Shown in pieces: positions 45,659 to 56,981 of a DNA stretch of 64,000 nucleotides. The notes under the pieces were generated by a model. It was not told where the DNA came from. It ran no database searches and saw only the letters and a program-made list of their open reading frames with translations. The translations under genes were made by a program, and so were the position numbers. The stretch is from the NCBI GenBank assembly GCA_002946415.1, contig NJPS01000010.1:1240001-1304000 (forward strand), written 5' to 3'. Each line of letters opens with the position of its first letter. Within the stretch, counting starts at the first letter, position 1. Source of the stretch: Rutstroemia sp. NJR-2017a BVV2 (lineage: Eukaryota; Ascomycota; Leotiomycetes; Helotiales; Rutstroemiaceae).

Positions 45659-47350
45659 TCAACTTCGCGTGCCATCTTCGCCGACTGTATATCCTCTCGC
45701 AACACCACTCCTTCCTTGCTCCACGATTGCCGCCGTCTCTCTTTCTCTGCCCTCATCAATGGCCTCTTGATCGAAATCGCTGCCAAGACCCGTCCATGTT
45801 CTCTTCTCCTTGAGATATTCTGCACCAGGACTGACTTCTCCATTGACAGTCGCCAGTTCCATCTTCGCTCTCTTTACTAATTTATTTGTCGCATTCGGCT
45901 GGAGGCCATTTTCTAACTCTTTTCTCGGTTCTGCAATTGTCGCACTTGGAGCACGCATCGGCCGGGAATGCGAAACGTATCGACCGGTACGAAGGTCGAA
46001 TTCTGGAGGCATTGACTCTTCCTCGGAATCCTCCCCGTTTGCTCCCATATTCTCATTTCTGTCCACATCGTCAGTCGCACCCGCATCCGCACCAGTGCCA
46101 GTGACCGGAGCAGATTCTGGTTGTAATTTCAAAGCGTTGAAATCCGCGACCCAGTCGCCACCCCAGACTCGCTCGTCGTCGCTCTGCAAAGCTAGATCCA
46201 ACTCAAATGGTGTGATAACAGGCCGATACAATCCCTCTGCGTCAACCAGACTGCTCTCCCAACAACCGACCACAACCCAACCCCCTATTTCACTAAAGTT
46301 CGCCAGTTTCGCAGCATTGACCTTTCCCACCACAAATGTATATGATTTCTTCCCCTTTGATCGTATAAGCGAGGAGAGGGAATTGACCGTAGGTAGATAA
46401 TTCGTTACACTGAGCGTATTAATCAGAATCCCAAACACAGGGCAGGTAGATAATGAGGTGAGTAACGCATATCTCCGCATGAGTGCTCTCGCCGTGTTCG
46501 TTCTCGTTGTTTCGTTTCCAGTCGCAGAATCTGTAGAATAAATATGCATATCCTTAACTCTATTCGACAGAGTAAGCAGTAAAGCAGACGGCGGCTCGCT
46601 GATATGAAACAGACTATAATCCTTCATGTCAATATTCTCATCCAAATTGCGGTTCGGTATCATGGCACTAGGGTTGTGTGTGATTTCCGGCGCAAGTATA
46701 TTTTCGTAACCTCGTTCTCGCAGCTGGGCAGCTAGAGGAGCGATATGCGAATGGTAGGTGATATCTGCCATGATGACTATCTTGTCGTTCTTGACGGGGT
46801 ATGTGTTCTCGAAGGCTTGGACAACGGAATCGAGAGAGAGTTGGCGAGAGGTAAAGACGTATATCACCGGTAACCTCGCCGTAGGTGATAAACACGAGCG
46901 TCCATAATGAACGACCACTTGTGCGTCTACGTGTTCAGCTGCGATCTCGTCCACGCAACATGATCCATAAGATGTATCTGCAAGAATGTATATCCTATGT
47001 CGTTCAGATGTAGCTGTGGCGTTCGTCGAGAGGTTGTTGAAATCTGTTTCAAGACTAGAGGGCTGATTCTTCGTCGAAGTATTTCCTTCTACAGGTGTCT
47101 TCGATAGGGCAATCTCCAGCGCTTGAAACACCCGTGGCGCATCTCCCAACATGCCATCAGGAAACTGCAGAGCTATCTTTCTCCATCCTCCCGCTTGGAT
47201 CTCTTTCACCGTTCGCGCAATCTCGTATACATCGTAAAGCTCCCCATCCGAAAGTTTAGGGAGATCTCGTGTCGTTGCAGTAGGTGTAGGATCTTCGAAA
47301 ATATGCACCTCTGGTGTTGAAAGAACTGGTGCTGTTGTTAGTTCAGTCAT
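45659..47350 (-). CDS. DPH2: 2-(3-amino-3-carboxypropyl)histidine synthase subunit 2 (diphthamide biosynthesis)
   Basis: Single-exon frame of 563 aa. The signature segments of Dph2 are present: ELYDVYEIARTVKEI, WRKIALQFPDGML, ADTSYGSCCVDEIAAEHVDA, VVHYGRSCLSPTARLPVIYV, ITYHSHIAPLA, STCPVFGILINTLSVTNYLP, FVVGKVNAAKLANF and GGWVVVGCWESSL with FELDLAL. The cysteines in the TSYGSCCVDE, STCPVF and VGCWES segments are the candidates for iron-sulfur ligation. Dph2 pairs with Dph1 to transfer a 3-amino-3-carboxypropyl group from S-adenosylmethionine to a histidine of elongation factor 2, the first step of diphthamide synthesis in the cytosol. The C-terminal 130 residues are acidic and variable, then end with a GLGSDF-type tail typical of the fungal protein. 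The gene is intact. Confidence 0.97.
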   Translation of the reverse strand: MTELTTAPVLSTPEVHIFEDPTPTATTRDLPKLSDGELYDVYEIARTVKEIQAGGWRKIALQFPDGMLGDAPRVFQALEIALSKTPVEGNTSTKNQPSSLETDFNNLSTNATATSERHRIYILADTSYGSCCVDEIAAEHVDAQVVVHYGRSCLSPTARLPVIYVFTSRQLSLDSVVQAFENTYPVKNDKIVIMADITYHSHIAPLAAQLRERGYENILAPEITHNPSAMIPNRNLDENIDMKDYSLFHISEPPSALLLTLSNRVKDMHIYSTDSATGNETTRTNTARALMRRYALLTSLSTCPVFGILINTLSVTNYLPTVNSLSSLIRSKGKKSYTFVVGKVNAAKLANFSEIGGWVVVGCWESSLVDAEGLYRPVITPFELDLALQSDDERVWGGDWVADFNALKLQPESAPVTGTGADAGATDDVDRNENMGANGEDSEEESMPPEFDLRTGRYVSHSRPMRAPSATIAEPRKELENGLQPNATNKLVKRAKMELATVNGEVSPGAEYLKEKRTWTGLGSDFDQEAIDEGRERETAAIVEQGRSGVARGYTVGEDGTRS

Positions 47351-47999
47351 TGTGTTAATTTTTGCTTCAGAAAATTTACGGGTGGCGGGGTTAAAATCGT
47401 CACCCCACCAAAAATCATAAGTGGGAGCGGCAGAATCAGAAACGGTGGTGTGACATTATCAACTTTGCAGACTTAGACCAATAAGGTTGCAGGGATTTGC
47501 TAGGATCGAGTAAGTATCATTATTGTCATCTAATCGTCATTAAGTGTAGCTATTTTCTTCCAATCCTCCATGTGTCCCGCCCTGATGAACGCCGCTTGGA
47601 TATTGATCCGAATGCCATCCTTTATCCTTTTTGGCAATCCAACTTCCAAGAGGAAAGTCCAATGCGTGGTAGACAGTCACAAGATCCGCCGAAACACCTT
47701 TCCATTCTGGGTATCCACAGCCAGCCATAAAACGTAAAACATTAACCCCTTCCCTCCCTTTTTCGAAATGGAAATAAAAAACTATCAAGAAATCTAATTT
47801 CAATGACGACCACCGTCTGGAGATTGAGTGGGCATCGCATTAGAATCAAACTTCTAAAGAGAACAAGGACCTGGTTTGATGTCGACGAGCAAGAGCATTT
47901 AGGTATGATGCTCCTCATGACCGAGTATCTAAAGCGCCAAAATAAAATGAACCTCCAACGATACTCCTAAACCAGGTGCCTCGAACGATTGCGACGAAT
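47351..47999. other. intergenic, promoter of DPH2
   Basis: A 649-bp gap between two minus-strand genes. No supported frame. It should carry the DPH2 promoter and the 3' end of the 982-aa gene. Confidence 0.6.
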
Positions 48000-50948
48000 C
48001 TAAACCTCTTCATCAAAATCGCGTATCGGAGGAGGTCGTTGAGTATGTACGGCACCACCACGACGAGACGATGGGACAGCCTTGCGCGGAACAGGCCAAG
48101 CATGCTCATCAAGCTTCTCAATCCCCGGAGCATACCCGCTATTGCTAAGCGGTCCTACGCTAGGAGATTCCACAGGTGAGTGTGCCGAATTTGGACTGTG
48201 TGCTTTCTGAATTCTCAGACCAGTGATTTCATTCCCTTTGGTTGGGCTGTAGAAACCAGGGGATCCGGGCGGAGAGGGGACAGGGTATTGAGGTGGCTGA
48301 TAGGGAGGTGAGCGGATCCTTGGTGCTTGGTGATGACCGGAGCGAGAGCGAACTTGAGGTTGAGAGCTTCTCGACTGGCCGGGCTGATAGGGGGAATTCT
48401 GGTACTGTTGAGCTTGTCCTTGTGGAATGGGAAAAAGCGAAACGACAGGTGGATTTTGTGGTCTAGAGCCACGCGAACGGATGCTCAGGTCAGGAGAGTG
48501 CATTCTAGAGTAGACGGTCTCGCTATCCCCCACAGACATTGCTGTAGAAGTACGTACGGTCTCGGTATCATTGAATGTTTCCGCTTCTGAAAATGTTGCA
48601 GTCCGCGGAATACTCTCAAAGCTTGACATCTTAGACATGTGAGGAGTAGATGCCTCATTATCGCCAGCAGTTGATGATTCAAACTCTTCCAACTTGCCTG
48701 GTCGAACTCCTTGCATTAGTCCAAGTGGAGCTGGTTCGCGAGCAGTAGATTCGGGCTGTGCCCATGTTGCACGGACGGTCCAACAATGGCTCTGGCTATG
48801 CTCGGCTTGCTCCACGTACGGGTTATCGGGGTTCCACGGTGGAGTCTTGGCCAGAGAAGGACCTAAGAAATAGTCGACATCGTCCTTGTAACGCAAGTGA
48901 GGAGTATCCACCGACAATGACGCAAGAGTCTGCAAAATGAAGTAGATGAGAACCCAGCGAGCTTGTCGTGCTCCTCTAGGATCAATCTCTCCAATCTTGT
49001 CGGTTTTCTCCCATTCCATATATGCCTCCACCATATCATTACAAACAAAGTCTTCGCCCAGATCAAAGATGTTGGTCGCTTCGGTGTATGATATCGCATG
49101 CTTTCTCGCTTGTATCGGTGTGATTTTGCCCTGAGCTGGACGAACGGCTTCAGGAAGCTTAGGATATGGATGCGGAATGTGGGGAAATTCATGCTCGTTG
49201 TCGAAATTATCGATGTAGTCGGTAAAATCACAATAGCTGTTCGGCGCGAAATCTCGACTACTTGGATTGACAATTCTCCATCGTCGATTGTTAGATTCGA
49301 CGGAAGCATCCCAGCTGACGCTGCGATCAACCAGGAAGTCATAAAGCGCATTGAAATCCGTCGCTAGTGTCTTCACTAGATTTCTAGTAAGCCAGCCATC
49401 TAGATTTCGAGATGCTGGCGGAACAACAGGCCAAGAATCGAACACACCGCGGTAGTAGTCGCAGAAGAATGTTTGTAGACGACCAAACGCAGCGCGGTAT
49501 GGACTCGAAGAATTATCGGAGGCTCGCGGCCAATACTCGGAGTAGTCAAATTCACCCAACAGTTTCTCACAGGCTTCAACATGGCAGGAAAGCTCGTAGC
49601 TTCGTGCCTCTAGTAACGTCCGGGTTTTCAGAGAGAGGTTCTTGTACTTGGGGAGGGCAGACACCTGATTATACATGCCGACGCAGTGTACAAAAGCCTC
49701 TCTCCATCCGTCTTCCCAGCGAACATCCTTGTGCTCACTCCACATCAGAAGAGTACAAGCAGCTTCGTGGTTGTAGCGCACATCGTCAAGACCTTTATAG
49801 CTAATGTAGTCGGTGACTAGATTAGTGACCATATGACCTCTACCAGAGCCCATAACCTGTTCTAGTTTTTTGTGGAGATCAAGCAGTGTTGAATACATAT
49901 CAAAACCAACGATTCCGGCGTTCTTGAACATCGCGAGAATGTTTCTTAACGCGAGTTTATGACGGAGAATCTCGTTCTTGGAAACACTGCCGGCCGGTGG
50001 TAGGCGGATGTTGTATGAGATCTGTCCGTGTGGATCATCAAAACTTCGGCTGGACTCTGAAGGGGGAGGTGTGGGGTTCATTGGTCGATTTGGCTGTGTT
50101 CTAAAACTAGGACCGTGGGTGCTTGCAGGAGAACGAAACCCATCGATTTCGTCCACAAGTCCATCGTGAAGTAATCTGGTAAAGACAGGTGATTCCATTG
50201 CTTCGATGTGGTGTGATGAAACGCGGAAAGAAGGGTGGGGCGCCTCGGTGTCTCCATCTTCAGGCGCAAAGAAGATTAGAGTATCTCCTTTTACGCTCCA
50301 CAGCTCTGGATCTCTACCAAGTTTATCCCAGGGCTGTGGTGCACGAGTGCCATCGCTCCAGTGCAGAATCTTGGGAGGTGTCGGTAATGGGGGCAATTTA
50401 CCATGGGGCGGGCCCCTTCCAAGAGAAGAATGACTCGAGGTGGCGGTTGGTGGTGGGAATGAGCTGCGCTCAACGTCTTCGGCTGGTAGCTCATTCACCT
50501 CAGCTCCACCCGGCGTCACGGGTGGCGTGTTGTCGTGGGGGTCATCATGGCCTCCCTTCTTCTTCTTCTGGAACCAGTTGGAGATCTTGTTGCGGCTATT
50601 TTCACTGGCTTTATCAAGGTTCTTTCGGAATGAAGAACGCTCGATGCCAGATACATCTATGACAGGAACCTGTGGTCTTCTGATCCGTGCGTAGGCTGGG
50701 TTGTGCTCGTCCTTGCTGTGGTGGTGTCCATGCTCACCAGAGTGTTCGGACAAGACTTCAGCAAATTCTGGGTGGTGGGCGAAATTCGATGGGCCGGTAT
50801 CGGCTACTCGAGGAAAGTCTCTCAAGGAAGGATCTGATTTGACTGAAGGTGCCTTCTCCTTCAGACTGTCGTTGTGGTCCAGGAACTCGAATCCAGCAGT
50901 GTTAACGTCTGTCTTCTTCTTCCGAACGTGTGCTGAACGTCCAGACAT
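48000..50948 (-). CDS. Conserved fungal protein, 982 aa (DUF8004-like)
   Basis: One uninterrupted frame. The N-terminus (about 1-210) is disordered, with a Lys-rich patch (NWFQKKKKG) and proline-rich linkers (PPLPTPP). A predicted globular core runs from about 215 to 690: ILHWSDGTRAPQPWDKLG, WSVKGDTLIFFAPEDGD, FRVSSHHIEAMESPVFTRLL, an IRLPPAG segment, then a helical region (LLDLHKKLEQVMG, LLMWSEHKDVRWEDGWREAF, YKNLSLKTRTLLEARSYEL, WPRASDNSSSPYRAAFGRLQ). The tail is Pro/Ser/Gln-rich. The FRVSSHHIEAMESPVF stretch reads like a BTB/POZ-type strand-helix start, as in many fungal proteins of this kind. I associate the core with the fungal family DUF8004, from memory. Function unknown. The lack of introns over 3 kb and regular codon use support a real, expressed gene. 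Confidence 0.88.
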   Translation of the reverse strand: MSGRSAHVRKKKTDVNTAGFEFLDHNDSLKEKAPSVKSDPSLRDFPRVADTGPSNFAHHPEFAEVLSEHSGEHGHHHSKDEHNPAYARIRRPQVPVIDVSGIERSSFRKNLDKASENSRNKISNWFQKKKKGGHDDPHDNTPPVTPGGAEVNELPAEDVERSSFPPPTATSSHSSLGRGPPHGKLPPLPTPPKILHWSDGTRAPQPWDKLGRDPELWSVKGDTLIFFAPEDGDTEAPHPSFRVSSHHIEAMESPVFTRLLHDGLVDEIDGFRSPASTHGPSFRTQPNRPMNPTPPPSESSRSFDDPHGQISYNIRLPPAGSVSKNEILRHKLALRNILAMFKNAGIVGFDMYSTLLDLHKKLEQVMGSGRGHMVTNLVTDYISYKGLDDVRYNHEAACTLLMWSEHKDVRWEDGWREAFVHCVGMYNQVSALPKYKNLSLKTRTLLEARSYELSCHVEACEKLLGEFDYSEYWPRASDNSSSPYRAAFGRLQTFFCDYYRGVFDSWPVVPPASRNLDGWLTRNLVKTLATDFNALYDFLVDRSVSWDASVESNNRRWRIVNPSSRDFAPNSYCDFTDYIDNFDNEHEFPHIPHPYPKLPEAVRPAQGKITPIQARKHAISYTEATNIFDLGEDFVCNDMVEAYMEWEKTDKIGEIDPRGARQARWVLIYFILQTLASLSVDTPHLRYKDDVDYFLGPSLAKTPPWNPDNPYVEQAEHSQSHCWTVRATWAQPESTAREPAPLGLMQGVRPGKLEEFESSTAGDNEASTPHMSKMSSFESIPRTATFSEAETFNDTETVRTSTAMSVGDSETVYSRMHSPDLSIRSRGSRPQNPPVVSLFPIPQGQAQQYQNSPYQPGQSRSSQPQVRSRSGHHQAPRIRSPPYQPPQYPVPSPPGSPGFYSPTKGNEITGLRIQKAHSPNSAHSPVESPSVGPLSNSGYAPGIEKLDEHAWPVPRKAVPSSRRGGAVHTQRPPPIRDFDEEV

Positions 50949-51846
50949 GATGAGATAAAGATGGATTAATCTACCAACATGGGTTTAGCTGGAGGAGTAA
51001 GTGAGTTCTAAGGTCGAGGTCGAAAGGTGTTCTGAATGAAGGTCGATCTAGTCAGATATCGATCTACCTGTGTCGAGATGGTAAGATAAAGCCGACTTGG
51101 TTGAAGCCGTTTTCAATGTGGAAAGTAGTAGGTTTGAGATGAGGGGTATCTGTGTCAAGTCTAGAACAGACCGACACACACGAATGACGAATGGAGTAAA
51201 GATATCTCTGATCTATGGCGACTTCGAAGGTGACGCTCGGAGAAAGATAAAAGTTTAAAACAAAACGCGGAGGAAAGTTGAGGGGACACAAGAAGTCTCG
51301 GTTATCTTCCTCTTGTCTCTGGACTATACATTTGTGACTGTATTCACTGTGCAGAAATGAGGGGAAGGTCGAATAAGATTAAGGCGATTAAGTCAGCACC
51401 ACTCGGATCGAAAACGGAGACGTTGTATTACTGGAAGGAATGGCGATGGCGAATAAAGATAATGATACAAGGCAAAGTAAATCCAAACAATGAGACAGAG
51501 AGCGAGGAAATTGGTGGGGAATATGAGAGATGTTGTACGGGGCAAAAAGAGCCAGCAAGGATATAAAAGGCAATTGATCCTTTATTATTGCTTTTGGGAT
51601 TGCTAGGTAGGCAGGCTGACAAGCTTATAGGTAGGCTCGTAACACAAGTCTCGTCTCTGCGTCGGTACATTGACAATTTCCCCATGTTCATTTGTGGGAG
51701 AGAATTTGATATATACCTACAGGTGCTCTTGCATGGAAGCTGGGTTCCTTCTATGATCCACCGTTATTGTATGGATGCATGCCCAGCCCCACTACCATGG
51801 GTATTAAGCCCCTTCTAAACCACTCTCGCACCCGTTTTCCATAGAT

Positions 51847-51874
51847 GTGGATGAGGTGGATGAGGTGGATGAGG
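51847..51874. repeat. Three 9-bp GTGGATGAG-type tandem units
   Basis: Three consecutive perfect copies of a 9-bp unit, non-coding. Confidence 0.9.
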
Positions 51875-52663
51875 TTCGTCAAGGCTCGGCGTGGAGCGTT
51901 GGAAAAGAAGGCGACTCCTTGCATTCAATAGGCCGTCGACGTGAGTTGCTACTAGCTAGGCTCTAATGGCGGGTTACTACCCTCCTTAGGGCAATTAATG
52001 CTTAAAGTGAGAAGGAAAAGCCGGCTTGCGCGTTGTAACCCTTCTCGGGTCATATCCTATCTTTAATGTTGTTTTTCTAAGGAAAGTCGCATGCATTCAC
52101 AGCCCTGCCTAGAACTCTACGGAGGCGAGGAATTGCCTTTGTAGGTGCACCACCATCATCTGCACCACACCTCAAACGCTCAGATACAGTAAGAATGAGG
52201 TGAAGTGAGGACCACCAGCGAAGGGCATTGTGGATATCTAAAATGTGGACTCTGGGCTGTTAGCATCATCTAGCTGGGGAGACCAGACAACTTTGAGAGA
52301 TTTTGTTTTGCTTATTGTAAAGCCCTGAGCCACAAAAGACACCCTTCATTGGTCAGCGTTACCACAACCAAAATGATATCCCGTTTTCATCTAATTTACT
52401 TTTTTCCCAACTTGCTCGAATTACTCTGTGAAGAAGGAAGTAGAACCTGGCTATAGCTTCTTCGGATTCTGTACCGAGCAAGTTAAATCGTTCCGGATTC
52501 CGCCTGTGAAAATTATACTCCGTACTCTCAGCAATTGACTTTAACCGACCCGGAATCTGCCGCAGTACTTGATAGTTGTTCATATACTGGCCTCGGTTGA
52601 AGCAGGGAAGCACAAATATCTCTTCGTGGAAGCTTTTGCTTCAGTGGCTTGAAGCCAGTGACC

Positions 52664-52786
52664 CTCTACTTCGTACGTTCTACATGCTGCTCCCGAAGCA
52701 GCTGCTTTGAACGGATGTCGAACCCAAGCTGATCGAGCCACGCAAGCAACGGTTAGAAGAACAGCTTCTATCTTTACGAAGTAGAG
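52664..52786. repeat. 12-bp perfect inverted repeat, 99-bp spacer
   Basis: CTCTACTTCGTA at 52664-52675 is the exact reverse complement of 52775-52786. The surrounding 300 bp also contain shorter GAAGC/GCTTC inverted pairs. It could be a fold-back element remnant. Confidence 0.55.
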
Positions 52787-53988
52787 ACTCGGGACTATTG
52801 TACTGGGACGCTCCAATGATTTCCAAAATTTCCAGGATTGCAAGGCTATTGTATTGGCCCCTCCCCAAAGTCATAGCGCACGTACGTCAAAAGTCGGCCC
52901 CGCCAGCTAGCCTATCCGCCCCGGAGGATAGCACAAAAAAGGGACCCCTTTTCGGTTTCTGGTGCGTCCTTGGAGTCGCTTGGTTCGGATAGAAATGAAA
53001 TCTGACAACCTCGCCCGATACCAACCAAATTCATGCTAAGTGCGGGTTCCAAGCCGTCGTCTTATCTAGATAAGAGAAGATTGAGGGCGGGAATTACGCT
53101 TCGTGCTTATGTGAATGAATTCGAAAAGCCTCATCTACACATGCTTTACACAAATCTACCTTTCTCAACGGCCGGCTGTTGAGATGAGGTGGCGGACATA
53201 CCAGCATCCTCCCTGCGCAATTGGTGACACAAAGACGCTTCGAATTACGCCTTCCGTCCGATGGTGGAAATAACCCAATTCCTGAGCAGCGACGCCGACG
53301 GCTCCTACTCCCACCTCCCTCCTTCCTCTCCCTTCTCATCCGTAGCTAGCAAGGTATTTCGGAGGACCCTGGAGGTAACTCCCTAGTTGTAGTCGCCTCT
53401 GCGAGCCAATATCAAACAATGCATCTAACTGTTGGTTGTCGGAGGTTAAAGGCAGCCCCTTCAATAAGTAATCACGTTTCATCCATACAATTAATTCATA
53501 CTGCAGGTACTAGACTTCGGACTTTTGATCATACAGCACACTGCTTGCATCCCTTCTGGCCGGTACGTTACTTTCGGACAACACCCATCCAGTACCAAGA
53601 TCCGAAAGGTTGGTGCCAAATCCATCCAAGTTTGCGAAGAGATTGAAAAGCCGAGAACCAAACACCGAGGACATTACCCTGAACCAGGCTGGCAGTCCAC
53701 AAAGAAGGGTTTACCTGCTTCGATATTGAACGGTTCTCTCTCCAGCGACTAGATTCGCGTTTCTATCGTACGAGACGCAGGGAAGTGCTGCTTGCAAGTT
53801 ACAACGTAGGCCTTGTATCCACTGCGGCCCGGCCAAGATTTTCATCAAGCCATCCTTCATCGTTTCTCCCCCCAGACTCCCACACCACCATTATCTGATC
53901 TTCAGCTCATCCTCATTCCTACGTGTGAAGAAGATGCATATTGTACGAGTACATATGTATGGTAATCATCCAACGTTCCACGACATTC

Positions 53989-54019
53989 TCATCCCTCATC
54001 CCTCATCCCTCATCCCTCG
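53989..54019. repeat. 8-bp CATCCCTC tandem repeat
   Basis: About four CATCCCTC units, the last one followed by a variant. Confidence 0.9.
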
Positions 54020-55075
54020 TCCATTTTCAGCTTGTATGTCACACTTCTGATCTAAAACGAATCGTTCTTTTCTTAGGCTGCAGTGTATCTGTCTTCGATG
54101 CAACAAGTCGACCAAGAAAAGGCTCGGCTCGATATCACCCACCAGACAGAGGCCTACGGTCCATACCTTTTCAGAGTATACCATGCCTATTATGGTAGTA
54201 GCCTCCAGTGTTGTCGGAGCACGATAAAGGCCCCCCACAGCATTAGACGAATCTGGAAGGTGCTTTGCCCCAGCATTCCCAACTAGGATTTCTTTTTCGC
54301 AGCAAAGATCTTTGGCACAAGTGACATCGAGATCACTCTCATCGTTTTCATCATTTTCTGTTGTGTCAATAGATGTATGGTTCGAACTTCTCAAAGATAG
54401 TGAGTTCTGTTTCTGAATGACGAAAAGAAGCTGCCACATGCTGCCCATGGGGTGCCAGTCTCACTTCGTGCATACCCTCCACAGGGCTAGAATTTATGCT
54501 CGCGATCGACAAACACACTACCTATACGAGCGGAACCCTCCGTGCGTGGTGAACTCGTACAGGTACTGGACTTCGTACTTTTGTATCAGTTCTCCACAGA
54601 TTTACTGAAAATCACGATCAGCATCAACTGGGCCAATTCGGAGATCGGCACAAGGCTTTCTTTCGGGGATCAATGCTCGGTTGGTTCCACCACGTTTTCT
54701 GTGTCCAGTATGTCTGTGTGGTGAGCCGACCATGAAACTGATTTGTTGATATTGTAAGTTATCGCTTCAAGAACTATGATGGAATGCTTTGGGATAAGAT
54801 CTAGATCTGGATCCAGAAGGCAATCCACTTGATTGCAAAAAATGGTCGATAGTATGTAGGTAGGTAATCTTAGTACTTTGTACCAGGTTCTAAGGAACGT
54901 GTGCGGCGAATTCTGGGAAAGTTCCCTGAAGAGCTTGTACGATAATTGAATCCAGTACTAGTTTACATGGAAGTTGCTTTACGCAAATAAATTATCAATT
55001 GCATTCAATTCTTTCATACTTATCTTCGGGGTCGCCGGCAACTGGAGTACCAAAAGTCGCGAGCTGAGACTGACA

Positions 55076-55097
55076 GGCAGACAGACAGACAGACAGA
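55076..55097. repeat. (GACA)n microsatellite
   Basis: About five GACA units preceded by a variant GGCA unit. Confidence 0.9.
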
Positions 55098-56981
55098 AAG
55101 TATCTGTACACGCGAAGCTACTTACTTACGACACCTGCCTAGATGCTACTTTGCGCTTCGACTATTGCATTTCATTCAATAAAAATAGGCTTACAGCGTC
55201 ATGTATGCCAGTGCTGCTGCTACCCGAGCACCACAGAGTAGCATCCATCATGGGCGCTTCCTTCAGCGGATCATGACTAGCTCGCGCTTGCTGGCTGAGC
55301 TTTCAAATCATGCAGTTACATCAACCATCAAGCAAGCGGCAATATACGAAGGAGCGAGCATATGTAGGCCACCTTCAATCACCTGCGTAGCAATTGCGCT
55401 CTTTGCAGAACGACCCCCGCGTTTTTGTTTGTGTGGTTACTATTTACCTCTCTATGTACTCCAACACTAGTGTCCATGCAGCTGTCAACACGGCATGGCG
55501 TGGCATGTATGTGCATTTTACACTCACACAAGCTTTGCTGTTAGTATAGCACTGCATGCAGAACATATAGTGCGCGGTCGGCGCGGCGCGGCACGATGAT
55601 TGTTAACTTCCACAAACTCAGGCTCGAGGTTTGACTCAGCCTTGCTATACACGATGTGCTATGTTGGAAAAGTGAAGCCGAGAGTCTTGTGTCTTACGGA
55701 GAATTCTGTAAGGGTGTCTCATCCCCACGTGACACACATGCTTTTCGTGCTGAGCTAGGACCCGTGAGTCTCGTGGGATAGTCAAGTGCTCAGGCGTGTA
55801 CTACGCCTATTCGATATCACAAGTGCATGGCAAGGAAATGAAAGGGAGCTATCAATCTAAGACATGCATTACCGGCATATATGATTGGACACGAAAGACA
55901 ATTTGCACAACATGGGACTCGATAAGGTTCATAAACACGAGAAAAGGACGGAAACAACAGAAGAGGCTCTTCTCGTTTACGTTTGAGCTTATACTTACTT
56001 CAGTATACCTATCAGTTCTAGCATATGGATAGCTTAAATACTCCTCGTCTGAGCAATCAAGTGATTCATGCCAGTGAGCTTAGTACACAGGCTATATTAT
56101 CCCTACCTACTCGGGGGTTATTCGTTTCATCTCACACCTACTTGTCCAGTCACTAAGACAAAACATCTCATTCCTCTTCCTCGTTCTCTTCCTTTCCCTC
56201 TTTCTCTTCCGCTTTCCTTGAACACCATATCTAAATGATAGAGATACCTTACAGTTTCAGGTAATCATCTAACTATAACTAATGCTCCAGTTCTAATCTA
56301 AGACTCCCTACACGATGTTTCCACCCCCTACCTCTACTCCCATCCTCAACTTCCCCCCATCTCAGAAACTGCTTCCCCTTGCCCCTACCCTACCCCAACG
56401 ACAGCGGCATACGAAGAACCACACCCCACCCACCATATTCAGGGCACGGTACGGGACGAGACGCAACGATTCGAAACATGACACACCGCATGGGTTGGAG
56501 GCACTAACCGAAGGTATTCACATCTATTTTCCCAAGTATGCAGTGCGACAAACAGTAGAGACAAGACAAGACAACATACTAGAGACAAGACAAAACAAGA
56601 GAAGGGGTATGCTTCTATGTGTGTGCATAACTTATGATCATTGCCGTACCGCGTAACATTGATAACTACAAGCTTAAGTACTGGCACTGTTGTGTTTTGA
56701 AGTCATCAAGATATTGTCGGAATTGGCAGATATGCTGTCGTGCTTGTGAGTATAAACGGGCAGGTGTAGTGTACTTATCATGCATGTGTCTGCATTGGAC
56801 TGCATCATCATGAGCAATGGAGGCTACCATAAACAGGATACTTTTAATCAGATTATCTATGTATGTAGAAATATGCCTATGCAAATGCAAATGCTCAACC
56901 CAAAGCCACACGGGAAAACAAGCCACGCGGGAAAATGCAACAACGGTATAGCCACCACACAAGCCATCCTTCCTACCACAA

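Larger units (their letters stand above)
50949..56981. other. 6-kb gene-poor stretch
   Basis: No gene I can defend. The first 400 bp are the promoter and 5' region of the 982-aa gene. Further right there are simple repeats (listed), a 12-bp inverted repeat at 52664/52775, and a 150-codon minus frame at 53996-54448 without signature. Open frames are otherwise short in all six phases. No tRNA found. Confidence 0.45.

Noticed and set aside
53996..54448. 150-codon minus-strand frame
   Set aside because: No family signature, it starts in a simple-repeat region and has no intron or neighbour support. It could be chance, so it is kept out of the gene list.
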